Notes: a model not told the origin generated them from the letters alone. 64,000 nucleotides of DNA from Phyllobacterium chamaecytisi (GCF_020164455.1 NZ_JAIQWW010000020.1:1-64000); one strand, 5' to 3'. Shown: positions 55,977-64,000, counted from the first letter of the stretch. A program made the numbers and translations.

Positions 55977-56407
55977 GTCATCCTCGGTAATGATTTCTGC
56001 CCACAAGGTATTACCTCTGTCGAAGCGTTTTCAACCCCAACGTTGCGAGCGACAGTCTACCTCACCCGAGACGCACTCCGAGCATTCAATCCGCTGCGGT
56101 ACATGTCTTACCCTATCTAGGCACTGGGCCGAAACTTGAAGCGGATTTGATTTCCAAAGCCGTGCCACAAGTGCGCCATCACAGTTTGTCCCGAACAGAG
56201 TTTCAGAGCCATGGATAACATCGCTTGGCAAAAAACGCTATCTCGAAACACAGGGCTGCGTTGGCCGGGGGGTCAAAGCCGGACAGCGTTCGAAAAGCAA
56301 TCAAATCTGGACCCAGCAGTTTGAGATACTGGCGCTCTTTGAGCCATTCGGGTTATGTTCTGGGCGGCAAGGATGCACTTCGGATTGTGCGCAAGTGGTG
56401 GAGACAG
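55977..56407. other. Intergenic region, no gene seen
   Basis: Holds the VapBC promoter side near 55977-56040. The remaining bases have short conflicting frames only (for example a plus-strand frame from 56225 with no ribosome binding site). Confidence 0.45.
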
Positions 56408-56548
56408 ATGAGGAAACAGCACCTCTTTTTCCTCGCGCCGGTCATGGGATTTGCCCTGCTGGCTGCACTCGCTTTTTGTTCGACCGAAGATGCGCCACCC
56501 AACCTCGGTCCCACGACTCCGCTGCAACTGCCAGGAACCGGCGGATAA
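56408..56548 (+). CDS. Possible small membrane or lipoprotein peptide, 46 aa
   Basis: A GGAG four bases upstream of the ATG gives a usable ribosome binding site. The product has a basic start, about 19 hydrophobic residues (LFFLAPVMGFALLAALAFC) ending in Cys, then a Pro/Gly-rich tail. That looks like a small lipoprotein or a plasmid entry-exclusion type peptide, but no family can be named. It lies in a zone of decayed plasmid genes, so it may be a remnant. Confidence 0.35.
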   Translation: MRKQHLFFLAPVMGFALLAALAFCSTEDAPPNLGPTTPLQLPGTGG

Positions 56549-56587
56549 CCAGTCCACTGGACCCACAATCGCGTCACGGCCACCTAC

Positions 56588-56770
56588 TGCGGATGCGCGC
56601 GCCACTTGCTTCAACGCCGCCATCAGCATTGGCCCGACGGAAAACTTCCCTGCCCTCGCCTTTTCCGTCAAAGCTCTCAGGCAACCGCTAGCCGAATTGA
56701 TGTTCAGGGTTCGCTGCAGGATACCCGAAGACATCGAGCGCGGCCTCATAGACCGAGGGGGAAATCCTGG
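56588..56770 (-). pseudogene. repC: repC relic, C-terminal fragment
   Basis: On the minus strand, GKGLSRISPSVYEAALDVFG is followed in a second frame by GILQRTLNINSASGCLRALT and EKARAGKFSVGPMLMAALKQ. RepC of repABC plasmids ends with ISPSxWxxA ... ILQRxxxIxSxGGYLRxLTxKAxxGxFSxGPMLxAL, so this is the tail of a RepC protein with a frameshift in the middle and no intact N-terminus. RepC initiates replication of repABC plasmids and chromids; this copy cannot. Confidence 0.75.
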
Positions 56771-56880
56771 ATAGCCCCTTACCTGGGTCGGCGTAGTGAT
56801 CAGATCCCACCCAGTTGCAGGTTGTTCGAAAAAGCGTCCTCAAAGACCGCCCAGATGACATCTCTTACTTTCCGCCCTTA

Positions 56881-56906
56881 AAAACCCTGACAGCCGTCAG
56901 GGTTTT
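56881..56906. terminator. Perfect 11-bp hairpin terminator
   Basis: AAAACCCTGAC and GTCAGGGTTTT form a perfect 11-bp stem with a 4-base loop, with A- and T-runs at the outer ends so that it can work in both directions. It lies 20 bases downstream of the second repC fragment (minus strand), as a replication-gene terminator should. Confidence 0.8.
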
Positions 56907-56926
56907 GCACACACCTTTGTCGACTA

Positions 56927-57046
56927 TCAGGCAACGCTCTCGCCCTGCCCGCGCATTCTGAGCAGCTCCATAAAATTGGCCCCAAGGGAAAATTCGCCGC
57001 GATCCGCCTGCGACGTTAGATCTCGCGAACGGTCACCAGAGGGATT
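56927..57046 (-). pseudogene. repC: Second repC C-terminal relic
   Basis: The minus-strand frame reads NPSGDRSRDLTSQADRG then EFSLGANFMELLRMRGQ and stops at 56927. It resembles the same terminal region of RepC (GGYLRxLTxxAxxGEFSLG) as the fragment at 56588-56770, but with a different sequence and its own stop and terminator. Two C-terminal scraps in a row suggest remains of two different repC genes or a duplication. Less secure than the first fragment. Confidence 0.5.
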
Positions 57047-57124
57047 GCATCCCTTCCGCTTGAGAACTGTGGATCACAACCCTCCTGATATAAATCGCGG
57101 CCGTCAACGCGGCCAAGACAATGG

Positions 57125-57142
57125 AGTTCTCAGCTGAGAACT
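57125..57142. promoter_or_regulatory. parS site 1 (repABC type)
   Basis: A perfect palindrome of 18 bases contains GTTCTCAGCTGAGAAC (57126-57141), an exact match to the repABC parS consensus GTTNNNNGCNNNNAAC bound by RepB. Plasmid and chromid segregation sites of this type occur singly or as small clusters near repABC. Confidence 0.85.
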
Positions 57143-57192
57143 TTTAGGGAACTGGCGGCCTCTCAGTCGGTAAACGAAAGCGCCACCACGAA

Positions 57193-57210
57193 AGTTCTCA
57201 GCTGAGAACT
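57193..57210. promoter_or_regulatory. parS site 2 (repABC type)
   Basis: Identical copy of the 18-base palindrome, centre 68 bp from the first, core GTTCTCAGCTGAGAAC at 57194-57209. A possible half-site TGAGAACT lies at 57061-57068. Identity of the two copies in an otherwise decayed stretch suggests they were selected until recently or still are. Confidence 0.85.
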
Positions 57211-57647
57211 CTCGTGGCGTCATGGACCCGCCGAAGCGTTTCTCAATCCGGTTTTGCGCCGGCCTCATCTTGTTCCATACAAAGCAAAACTCAATATCAT
57301 TTATGGGAATTTACATTCCTTTCTAATCATTCTTGTAAAAGAATTGACTGAAGTTTTCTCTGAAGTCCGGCTAAACGTGAAGGGCAGGGGGCTCCGCACT
57401 TCCGAAAACGTTGACAGACGCGGCCCTTTCGTGACATCGTCGTTCGCAAGTCAGCTGCTTGCGCGCTCGTCCCGATTTCAATCTCCCACACACTATAGCC
57501 CCTATCCTGCAGTCCACCAGATGGAAGGTATTCCGACATTGGCTTCCGTTGCGAAATAAAGTTGACGAATTATCAATGCATTAGGTTTCAAGCTTTTTCC
57601 TGTGGTGGAGACAGCGATGGCACGGCAACATAATCCCGCACCACTTC
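57211..57647. other. Intergenic region right of the parS sites
   Basis: No supported gene. An AT-rich block at about 57285-57360 (AATATCATTTATGGGAATT and following) could be an origin-type or promoter segment, but no repeats or DnaA-box clusters are recognisable. Short frames on either strand (57254-57559, 57327-57539) are not convincing. Confidence 0.45.
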
Positions 57648-58259
57648 CTAGTTTGCCGCCAATCGACCAGCGGCAATGAGTAACAACGCGCCCGCTGTCC
57701 CTTCAATCCATTTGCGGCGACAATCGCAGAAGCCGCCATTTCTTCCAACTGCGGCGATCCCGAGACTCAAGCTCGTGTAGAGGATCCCACAAAGGCCGAT
57801 GAAGATCGCAGACAGGATCAGCGCCCGCAGAGCTATGCCGCTGCCATGCTGCATGAATTGCGGCAGGATCGCAAAATAGATCAGCATGCCTTTGGGATTG
57901 AGGAACGCAGTCAGAAATCCGCGCCGAAGCTGGCCATTGGCCGGGACGACCGAAAGGTTGATCTGCCCTGCCTTCATCGCAGATCGGACAAGCTGGAAAG
58001 CCAGACCGATCAGATACATGACACCCAGCCAACGCAACGCCTCGAACAGCATTGGGGATGCGGCGATGATCGCAGCGACCCCGAGGGCGGCGAGGGCGGA
58101 ATGAACCATATAACCAAGGCAAATGCCTGCGGTCGAACGCAAGCCAGCGGATGCTCCACCGGACAAAGCTTGGGATGCCACAAAGAGCATGTCGGGGCCG
58201 GGCGTGCAGATCAACGGCAGCACGGTTGCGGCGAAAAAGAGCATCGTTCCTGTTTCCAT
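57648..58259 (-). CDS. LysE/RhtB-family amino-acid exporter, 203 aa
   Basis: Six membrane segments and the family marks TPGPDMLFVASQ (N-terminal) and NPKGMLIYFAILPQF. LysE-type transporters export amino acids or their analogues by proton antiport. Start at METGTMLFF; the frame extends ten codons further. The gene is divergent from an Lrp/AsnC regulator 104 bases away, the classical arrangement in which the regulator controls the exporter in response to an amino acid. Confidence 0.88.
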   Translation of the reverse strand: METGTMLFFAATVLPLICTPGPDMLFVASQALSGGASAGLRSTAGICLGYMVHSALAALGVAAIIAASPMLFEALRWLGVMYLIGLAFQLVRSAMKAGQINLSVVPANGQLRRGFLTAFLNPKGMLIYFAILPQFMQHGSGIALRALILSAIFIGLCGILYTSLSLGIAAVGRNGGFCDCRRKWIEGTAGALLLIAAGRLAAN

Positions 58260-58363
58260 GGATGGAATCATAGGGCAGTGGTTTCGCAATTTGGTTGCGA
58301 AGATGCCATTCTAGGACCTAGATTTGGCATTGAAATCTCCATGGGGCAGAAAGTTAGCATCAC

Positions 58364-58828
58364 ATGCCAATAAAATTGGATGACATAGATCGGCGTATCC
58401 TCCGTGCCCTGCAACGCGATGGGCGGCTGCAGAATGTAGAGCTTGCCAAAGAAGTGGGCTTGTCACCCTCTCCCTGCTTGCGCCGGGTCAAGCTACTGGA
58501 GGAGGCCGGGATTATCGATCGCTACGTGGCGGTTCTCAATGCAGCGAAGATCGGCCTCGGTCTGTCGATGTTCGCGCGGGTCTGGTTGACGGCACAGGAT
58601 GCCGAAACCATAGATCATTTCATGGATGCCATGAAGCAACTTCCCCAAGTGATGGAGTGCTACATCATGCTCGGAGAGAGTGACGCCCTGCTGCGCGTGG
58701 TCGTAGCCGATCTGGATGACTACCGCCGCTTCCAGGCTGCGCACCTGACGCGGAAAAATGGAATTCAGAATGTCAAAACCGACGTGCCAAGCCAGATCGT
58801 GAAGCAGACCTACACTCTGCCACTATGA
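58364..58828 (+). CDS. Lrp/AsnC-family transcriptional regulator, 154 aa
   Basis: N-terminal helix-turn-helix (LDDIDRRILRALQRDGRLQN and LAKEVGLSPSPCLRRVKLLE) and C-terminal RAM ligand-binding domain (AKIGLGLSMFARVWLTAQ, MECYIMLGESDALLRVV). Full length for the family. Lrp-type proteins bind an amino acid and control nearby genes; the divergent LysE exporter is the obvious target. Confidence 0.92.
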   Translation: MPIKLDDIDRRILRALQRDGRLQNVELAKEVGLSPSPCLRRVKLLEEAGIIDRYVAVLNAAKIGLGLSMFARVWLTAQDAETIDHFMDAMKQLPQVMECYIMLGESDALLRVVVADLDDYRRFQAAHLTRKNGIQNVKTDVPSQIVKQTYTLPL

Positions 58829-59144
58829 TATTCCGGCATCCAACCCGCGCAGCCTGATACTTACGGTAGCGTTATATCCGTGCTTGCAATCAAAAGATGA
58901 ACGCGGCATTCTAATCTTGGCAATGCCGTCGATCGCTGACACGGGTTAACCTGATGCGTCATTCACCTGCAGAATTGCTAAACCCAAGACATTTTCACAG
59001 GGGTACAACTTTCGAAGCGATGGCTTCGGAGGAATGCCTCAACTCGACATTTTATCCAAGGGACGGACGCATCGCGGCAGGGCCAACCGGAACGCATGGT
59101 GCGTCCCCGGGGGAAACGCCTACACTATCGCAAGGAAGATCACG
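58829..59144. other. Intergenic region, 316 bases
   Basis: No gene. Contains the promoter of the exported repeat protein; its ribosome binding site AAGGAAG stands just before 59145. Nothing else recognised. Confidence 0.5.
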
Positions 59145-59840
59145 ATGAACCAGTTTCGTTTCAACATATTCGCCGCGACGGTGATTGCCGGCGCTGGCCT
59201 GGCATTTCTCACGCTCCCGGCATCGGCACAATCCGTTACCAAGACGTGCAGCACACAATATCAAGCTGCCAAGGAGGCTGGTACGCTCAAAGGCCAGAAA
59301 TGGCCGGACTTTCTGTCAGCTTGCAGCGCGAAGCTGAAGACCGACGATGGCGCAGCGGCAGCCGCGCCCGCCGAAAAGACCCCGGCCAAAAAGACGGCAA
59401 AGGATACGGCAACAAAACCGGCCAAGACGACGCAAACGGCGCCTTCAACCACCAGCGGCGGGATGTCGGCAAAAGCCGTCACCAAGGAATGCAGCACACA
59501 GTATCAGGCTGCCAAAACGGCGGGCACGCTCAATGGCCAGAAGTGGCCGCAGTTCCTTTCTGCCTGCAGCGACAGCCTGAAATCGGACAATTCGGATGCG
59601 ACCGTGCCTGACGAACCCGCACCCACCAAGGCTGCCACTACCAAAACGACGAAGACACAGGTGGCCAAGGCACAGACTTCCGCCGATGGCAAGCCTCTGT
59701 CTCCCGCTCAGGTCGCATTCCGGGCACGCATCAGCGAATGCGGCGATCAGTGGCAGCAGGCCAAGGCAAGCAACAAAACCCGCGGCCTGACCTGGCCACA
59801 ATACTGGAGTGCCTGCAACACGCGCCTCAAGTCCGAATAA
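59145..59840 (+). CDS. Exported protein with three Cys/Trp repeat units, 231 aa
   Basis: A signal peptide (residues 1-30, ending PASAQS) precedes two near-identical modules, KTCSTQYQAAKEAGTLKGQK with WPDFLSACSAKLK and KECSTQYQAAKTAGTLNGQK with WPQFLSACSDSLK, then a third, more divergent copy (SECGDQWQQAKASNKTRGLT with WPQYWSACNTRLK). Each module has two Cys, likely disulfide-linked, and a central WP. Ala/Thr/Lys/Pro-rich linkers join them. Similar repeated small exported proteins are frequent in rhizobia; no function is known. A strong terminator follows. Confidence 0.82.
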   Translation: MNQFRFNIFAATVIAGAGLAFLTLPASAQSVTKTCSTQYQAAKEAGTLKGQKWPDFLSACSAKLKTDDGAAAAAPAEKTPAKKTAKDTATKPAKTTQTAPSTTSGGMSAKAVTKECSTQYQAAKTAGTLNGQKWPQFLSACSDSLKSDNSDATVPDEPAPTKAATTKTTKTQVAKAQTSADGKPLSPAQVAFRARISECGDQWQQAKASNKTRGLTWPQYWSACNTRLKSE

Positions 59841-59866
59841 TCCTGATTGAAATTGGGGATGTAAGA

Positions 59867-59897
59867 AAAACGCCCGGGCACCCAGTCCGGGCGTTTT
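59867..59897 (+). terminator. Rho-independent terminator
   Basis: AAAACGCCCGG and CCGGGCGTTTT make an 11-bp GC-rich stem with a 9-base loop, ending in TTTT. It lies 27 bases after the stop of the Cys/Trp repeat protein. Confidence 0.9.
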
Positions 59898-59951
59898 CAC
59901 TAGAACCGTCACTGTTCATCGGCATCATCAAATCAACATCAGGAGATAGCC

Positions 59952-60377
59952 ATGCCTATACAGGATCTCGTCGATTCAATTGCCACGCAAGCCAATCTCG
60001 ATCCACAAGCGGCGGAGAAGGCCGCAGGAACGGTACTATCCCTGCTCCAGCACGAGGCTCCCGAACAAGCAGCAACAATATTCGCGAAGATCCCTGGTGC
60101 TACCGAACTTGCCCAAAACTTCGATGTCATGGCAAGCGGGGCTCAATCGGGTGGCTTTCTGTCAAGCGTGACCAGCATGCTTGGGGGTGTGGCGGGTGAA
60201 AAGGTTGGCGCGCTGGTCAATGGTGTCGCCGCACTGAAAGAGAGCGGGCTGACCGTCGAACAGATCCAGGAAGCTGGAGCTGCGGTGCTTGCCCATGCCA
60301 AGGAATACGCCGACCCAAAACTTGTCGATCAGCTTCTGGATTCGGTGCCCGGCCTGAAAGGTCATCTAGGCCTTTGA
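59952..60377 (+). CDS. DUF2267/DUF2780-like small protein, 141 aa
   Basis: A soluble helical protein with alternating amphipathic helices: MPIQDLVDSIATQANLD, GTVLSLLQHEAP, GFLSSVTSMLGGVAGEKVG and LTVEQIQEAGAAVLAHAK. The pattern of two repeated helical pairs with a Gly-rich centre is that of DUF2780 or DUF2267-like proteins, which often respond to envelope stress. AGGAGA before the ATG is a good ribosome binding site. Confidence 0.65.
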   Translation: MPIQDLVDSIATQANLDPQAAEKAAGTVLSLLQHEAPEQAATIFAKIPGATELAQNFDVMASGAQSGGFLSSVTSMLGGVAGEKVGALVNGVAALKESGLTVEQIQEAGAAVLAHAKEYADPKLVDQLLDSVPGLKGHLGL

Positions 60378-60444
60378 ATGCAATGGGCTGACATTCTGCA
60401 TCCGGCCATGTAAACCGTTCCAAGGTTATCAGGAATCGAGCGGG

Positions 60445-60819
60445 ATGAACGGCACCAAACGGACATTTTATTTCGTGCTCGGATGGGTGATGGTGGTGCT
60501 CGGCTTCATTGGCGCGCTTCTGCCCGTCATGCCGACAACGATCTTTCTCATCATCGCCGCCTGGTGTTTCAGCCGCTCGTCGCCGCGATTTGAAAAGTGG
60601 CTGCTTAAACATCCGGTGTTCGGGCCGACACTCGTGCAATGGCGCGAGCACGGAGCAGTGCCGAAACGCGTAAAATGGATTGCTTGCGGTGGCATGGCAT
60701 TGGGCTACGCCACTTTCATGTATTTTGCCCGGCCGTCACCTCTGCTCGGAGGGGTGGTGGCGATCTTTTTCATTGCCTGCGCCGCTTACGTTTTGACCCG
60801 TCCGAGTCTGGCGGCGTAA
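60445..60819 (+). CDS. YbaN/DUF454-family inner-membrane protein, 124 aa
   Basis: Starts with FYFVLGWVMVVLGFIGALLP and the family motif LPTTPF-like PVMPTTIFLIIAAWCFSRSS, then PRFEKWLLKHPVFGP. These are the hallmarks of the YbaN (DUF454) family of small inner-membrane proteins, whose function is not known. Codirectional with the DUF2267-like gene, 67 bases downstream. Confidence 0.9.
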   Translation: MNGTKRTFYFVLGWVMVVLGFIGALLPVMPTTIFLIIAAWCFSRSSPRFEKWLLKHPVFGPTLVQWREHGAVPKRVKWIACGGMALGYATFMYFARPSPLLGGVVAIFFIACAAYVLTRPSLAA

Positions 60820-60896
60820 CGAGCGGGTTCCAGGTTTTGACTGGACCATTCCCCATCTGCCACTCACTTCATCCAATTCCAAATCTCTTCCGTCAT

Positions 60897-60992
60897 CCTC
60901 GGGCTTGACCTGAGGACCCACACTTTCTTGAAGAAATGACAGCCCAACGCCTGGATTGAGCATCCCAATGGGTCCTCGGGTCAAGCCCGAGG
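60897..60992. repeat. Long inverted repeat, 24-base arms
   Basis: The arms 60897-60920 and 60969-60992 are inverted copies with one mismatch; each arm is itself partly palindromic (CTCGGG...CCCGAG). It lies between convergent genes and fits the dispersed intergenic palindromes of Rhizobiales genomes that use CTCGGGTCAAGCCCGAG cores. It could also serve as a bidirectional terminator. Confidence 0.75.
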
Positions 60993-61019
60993 CGCAATTC
61001 AACCGCGACCTGAAACGCT

Positions 61020-62096
61020 CTAGACGCGCTTGCCGGTCGCCTTGTCGAAGATGTGCAAAGCGCTCGGATCGATATTGAAGCGCTGCGACGCGCCCACTGC
61101 GATTTGCGACCGTGGGGGCAAACTTGCTGTCAGGCGCTGGCTGCCGATTGTCGAGGTAACGACCAGTTCCGGGCCGGTCAGTTCGACCACTTCGACCTTT
61201 GCCTCGATGGCAAGGCCTGCGTCTTCCGATGACGCCAGTGTCAGACTTTCCGGACGAATGCCTATGATCACATCGCGAGCGCTCGCGGCATTTTCCCGTA
61301 ATGCTTGGGGGAGGGGGATGCCACTGAGCGAGCCATCAATGTGCGCGATGCCGTCGGCGACCGTCGCATCCAGCATGTTCATCGGCGGCGAACCAACAAA
61401 GCCTGCAACATAGCGCGTGGCCGGGCGATTATAGATCTCATCCGGAGTGGCAAGCTGCTCGATCTGACCATCGCGCATGACGGCGATGCGGGTTGCGAGC
61501 GTCATCGCCTCGATCTGGTCATGCGTCACATAAACAATCGTGGTGCCAAGCATCTGGTGCAGGCGCTTGAGCTCAGTTCGCATCTCCATGCGCAGTTTCG
61601 CATCGAGATTGGACAAGGGCTCGTCGAAAAGAAATATTTGCGGATCGCGCACCAGTGCCCGGCCGATGGCAACACGCTGTCGCTGACCTCCGGAAAGCTC
61701 GGATGGCTTGCGGCCAAGCAGATTTTCGATCTGCAGGATTTTTGCCGCCTTTTGCACGGCCTCGGTGCGTTCGGCCGCAGGTACATTGCGCATCTCAAGG
61801 CCAAAGCCGATGTTTCGCGCCACGGACATGTTCGGATAAAGCGCATAGGACTGGAACACCATGGCGATGTCGCGGTCCTTGGGATGCACACCGGTGACCG
61901 AGCGATCACCGATGCGCACGTCACCGTCTGTCGCTTCGGCGAGCCCTGCAATGATGTTGAGAAGCGTGGACTTGCCGCAGCCGGAGGGACCGAGGAGGAC
62001 GAGGAATTCGCCGCTGGCGAGCGACAGGTCGATGCCCTTCAGCGTTTCGACGGCGCCATAGCGCTTGCGAACATTAATGAGCTCGAGCGCACTCAT
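61020..62096 (-). CDS. Sugar ABC transporter ATPase, UgpC/MsmK-type, 358 aa
   Basis: All ABC motifs are in place: Walker A GPSGCGKST, Q-loop, signature LSGGQRQRVAIGRALVRDP, Walker B IFLFDEPLSNLDA and His-switch VTHDQ; a TOBE-type C-terminal domain follows from about residue 240. This type energises uptake of di- or monosaccharides or glycerol-3-phosphate; its permease genes are not in the window. The start overlaps the kinase gene's stop (ATGA). Confidence 0.92.
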   Translation of the reverse strand: MSALELINVRKRYGAVETLKGIDLSLASGEFLVLLGPSGCGKSTLLNIIAGLAEATDGDVRIGDRSVTGVHPKDRDIAMVFQSYALYPNMSVARNIGFGLEMRNVPAAERTEAVQKAAKILQIENLLGRKPSELSGGQRQRVAIGRALVRDPQIFLFDEPLSNLDAKLRMEMRTELKRLHQMLGTTIVYVTHDQIEAMTLATRIAVMRDGQIEQLATPDEIYNRPATRYVAGFVGSPPMNMLDATVADGIAHIDGSLSGIPLPQALRENAASARDVIIGIRPESLTLASSEDAGLAIEAKVEVVELTGPELVVTSTIGSQRLTASLPPRSQIAVGASQRFNIDPSALHIFDKATGKRV

Positions 62097-63028
62097 AGAG
62101 CTTCCTCCGGTGGTGTTTGCGGATCTTCGCCATCATAGCGGCGCGGAATGGTGGCGATGGCTTTGGACGCAACGCGAACTCCAGCAGCAAGGCTTGCCCC
62201 GAGCGTTTGGCCGCTTGCCAGCGCGGCGACGAAGGCGGCATTGAACACGTCACCGGCACCAATCGTATCGGCAACCTGAACAAGGGGCGCCGTTACCGAG
62301 ACAAGCCTGTCATCGGAGCCGACGGCCAGTGCCCCATCGGGTCCTCGCTTGACGACAACGATGGCATCCCTCGGCATCAACGCCTTGAGCCTGTGCGCGG
62401 CCTCGGCAGGCTCGACGCTGTTGGCGAGGCGCGTCGTTTCGACCTCATTGAACAGGGCGATGTGGCAGCGTGCCAGCCACCCGCACGCCTTGATGCGGTT
62501 GGTCTCGGTCCAGCCATCGATCGGCCAGCCGGTATCGAGCGCAATGCGGATATCATTGGCATCGGCCCAATCGAACAATTCGTCATATTGTGCAACGAGG
62601 GCGTCGGTCAGGAAGGAGCCGCAAAGGATGGCGGTGCCGCCCTTCAGCCGCCCGGTGTCGAGCGTCGTAATGACGTCGAGCCAGGACAATGCCGCTATGT
62701 GACCGCGCGTCGTAAAGAAAGTACGCTCGCCATTCGGGTGGGTAATGCCGACGGAAAGTGTCGTCCCCATGGGTGCAACCGGCCAGCGCGCTGAATGCTT
62801 GCCGAAACCCTGGCGCAGCCATTCGCCGAACTGGTCATTGCCGACATTGGCGGCGATCTGGAAATCGACACCGAGCCCATCCCAGGTCAGCGCGGCATTG
62901 CCGGCCGAGCCGCCGACGCGCAGTTCGTCGTAATCCACCATGATCTCGGTTCCGGGCGTCGGCCATGGATCGGCCGGGCCGAGGATCAAATCGACATTGA
63001 CGTTTCCGATGACGGCGAGTGGCTGCAT
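62093..63028 (-). CDS. PfkB-family carbohydrate kinase, about 311 aa
   Basis: PfkB (ribokinase-like) sugar kinase: N-terminal GNVNVDLILG and GGSAGNAALTWDGLG, C-terminal DTIGAGDVFNAAFVAAL with the catalytic Asp. The ATG at 63028 is chosen; a GTG at 63037 overlaps the upstream stop and is an alternative. In an operon with a SIS isomerase and a sugar ABC ATPase, it should phosphorylate the imported sugar or sugar acid. Confidence 0.9.
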   Translation of the reverse strand: MQPLAVIGNVNVDLILGPADPWPTPGTEIMVDYDELRVGGSAGNAALTWDGLGVDFQIAANVGNDQFGEWLRQGFGKHSARWPVAPMGTTLSVGITHPNGERTFFTTRGHIAALSWLDVITTLDTGRLKGGTAILCGSFLTDALVAQYDELFDWADANDIRIALDTGWPIDGWTETNRIKACGWLARCHIALFNEVETTRLANSVEPAEAAHRLKALMPRDAIVVVKRGPDGALAVGSDDRLVSVTAPLVQVADTIGAGDVFNAAFVAALASGQTLGASLAAGVRVASKAIATIPRRYDGEDPQTPPEEAL

Positions 63029-63033
63029 CGCTC

Positions 63034-64000
63034 TCACTCGTCCCGCGTGATCTTGGTAGAGCGCACCGGCGTGCCGAGATCGGCAACGCGCGCGCCGGCA
63101 AAACCAAGCATGAAGTGCTGGGCGGCGGGCAGGAGTGCAAAAACGGCCGCTATGCCGCTGGCTACGCCCGCATCAATCGTCGTGATGCCTTTGAGCGGCG
63201 CTTCCCCAGATGCATCGAACACCACAACCGGCGACCCGGCTTCCAGTGCCGAGGCAGCCATGCGCGCGACCAATTCCGATGTTGCATCCTTGGCACGGAA
63301 GAGGACAACGCCGACTTTGGGTCCGAGCATTTCCATCGGACCATGGCGCAATTGTCCGCCTTCAAGCGAGAAGCACGGGATGCGGGAAAGTTCGGTGAGG
63401 CCGAGCGCAATCGCCTCCGCGATACCCTGCATGCGGCGACCGGAGGTTACGACAGCCGATACGTCCGACAATGCGGCGACCGCAGCATCGACATTCGGCT
63501 TGCTCTCGGCATTCAAGATGGCGAGCGCTTCAGCCGGATCCTCGCCAAGCGCACCGAGCACCGCCAGATGCAGGGCAAAACTGACAGTCAGACTGCGCGT
63601 TGCCGCAAAGGCATTCTCCGTACCGCCGGAACCGACCAGCGACGGCACGGTGCGGGCAAGGGTGGAACCGCCTTCGAGCGTCAAGCCGAAAGCATCGGCC
63701 CGCACGCCAGCATCGTCGAACCAGCGCAGGACTTCGGCGCTTTCACCCGACTGCGAGGTCACGAGAATTGTTTTGCCGACTAATGGTAGCGGCTGGCCAA
63801 GCTGTTCCGACAGCGGCAGTGCCACGGCATCGATACCAAGGCTGCGATACAGCGGCTCGACCGCACGGCCAACCGCATGCGAACCACCCATACCGAGCAG
63901 CAGCAGACGCCCGTTCATACGCAAGGATTGGGCGATGGTCACCGCAAGTGGCGCGGCCGCCTCGAACGAGGAAATCGCATCGGCATTCTGCCGCGCCATT
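63034..64000 (-). CDS. SIS-domain sugar-phosphate isomerase/aminotransferase-like protein (5' end probably beyond the window)
   Basis: Two SIS domains: LLLLGMGGSHAVGRAVEPLY with ILVTSQSGESAEVLRWF in the first, and SLEGGQLRHGPMEMLGPKVG in the second, as in AgaS/FrlB and the isomerase half of GlmS. The first Met at 63999 sits at the very edge; related proteins begin 15-20 residues earlier, so the true start is likely outside. First gene of the visible part of an operon with the PfkB kinase and ABC ATPase. Confidence 0.85.
   Translation of the reverse strand, partial: MARQNADAISSFEAAAPLAVTIAQSLRMNGRLLLLGMGGSHAVGRAVEPLYRSLGIDAVALPLSEQLGQPLPLVGKTILVTSQSGESAEVLRWFDDAGVRADAFGLTLEGGSTLARTVPSLVGSGGTENAFAATRSLTVSFALHLAVLGALGEDPAEALAILNAESKPNVDAAVAALSDVSAVVTSGRRMQGIAEAIALGLTELSRIPCFSLEGGQLRHGPMEMLGPKVGVVLFRAKDATSELVARMAASALEAGSPVVVFDASGEAPLKGITTIDAGVASGIAAVFALLPAAQHFMLGFAGARVADLGTPVRSTKITRDE

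Noticed and set aside
57124-57211. The two palindromes as a transcriptional operator or IS inverted repeats
   Set aside because: They match the parS consensus at every fixed position and are identical 68 bp apart, with no transposase or regulator gene between or beside them.

Overview
The window looks like part of a secondary replicon of an alphaproteobacterium of the order Hyphomicrobiales (Rhizobiales). The evidence is moderately GC-rich coding sequence, rhizobial-type protein families (UgpC-like ABC ATPase, Lrp/LysE pair, DUF454), two 16-bp palindromes fitting the repABC parS consensus GTTNNNNGCNNNNAAC, and fragments that read as the C-terminus of the plasmid replication protein RepC. The species cannot be named from the sequence alone. 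No rRNA, tRNA or CRISPR array was seen.

Layout. (1) 1-8.57 kb, minus strand: the 5' part of a giant secreted protein with an animal-type heme peroxidase domain followed by RTX (hemolysin-type) calcium-binding repeats; it runs off the left edge. (2) 8.6-26 kb: lower-GC accessory DNA carrying about twenty small genes, mostly exported, lipoprotein or membrane proteins without recognisable function, plus a Sel1-repeat protein and a pyridoxamine-phosphate-oxidase-like protein. Two short genes here are frameshifted. (3) 26-54 kb: a dense defence island. In order: a SMEK-type ABC-three-component operon; a broken DUF2971 gene; a nuclease-STAND NTPase with a possibly truncated coupled gene; a translationally coupled pair of DUF262 (GmrSD-like) proteins; a defence-type reverse transcriptase; a divergent AddB-like/AddA-like nuclease-helicase pair; a retron-type reverse transcriptase fused to a DUF3800-like domain; a HEPN-motif protein; and a 1531-aa Avs-like nuclease-STAND protein. 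(4) 54.4-57.2 kb: a scrap zone with a multiply broken serine recombinase, a VapBC-type toxin-antitoxin pair, repC relics and two parS sites. (5) 57.6-64 kb: ordinary housekeeping or metabolic genes: LysE exporter with divergent Lrp regulator, an exported Cys/Trp-motif repeat protein, two small conserved proteins, and a coupled SIS isomerase-PfkB kinase-ABC ATPase operon that continues past the right edge.

How the parts relate. The defence island is bounded on its right by recombinase and replicon debris, consistent with stepwise accretion on a mobile or formerly plasmid-borne segment. Within the island many genes overlap by 4 bases or a few more, so several multi-gene modules are clear. Two points stand out: two different reverse transcriptases on either side of an AddAB-like nuclease-helicase pair, and a HEPN gene placed between the retron and the Avs-like gene. 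Which neighbours form functional units cannot be settled from sequence alone.
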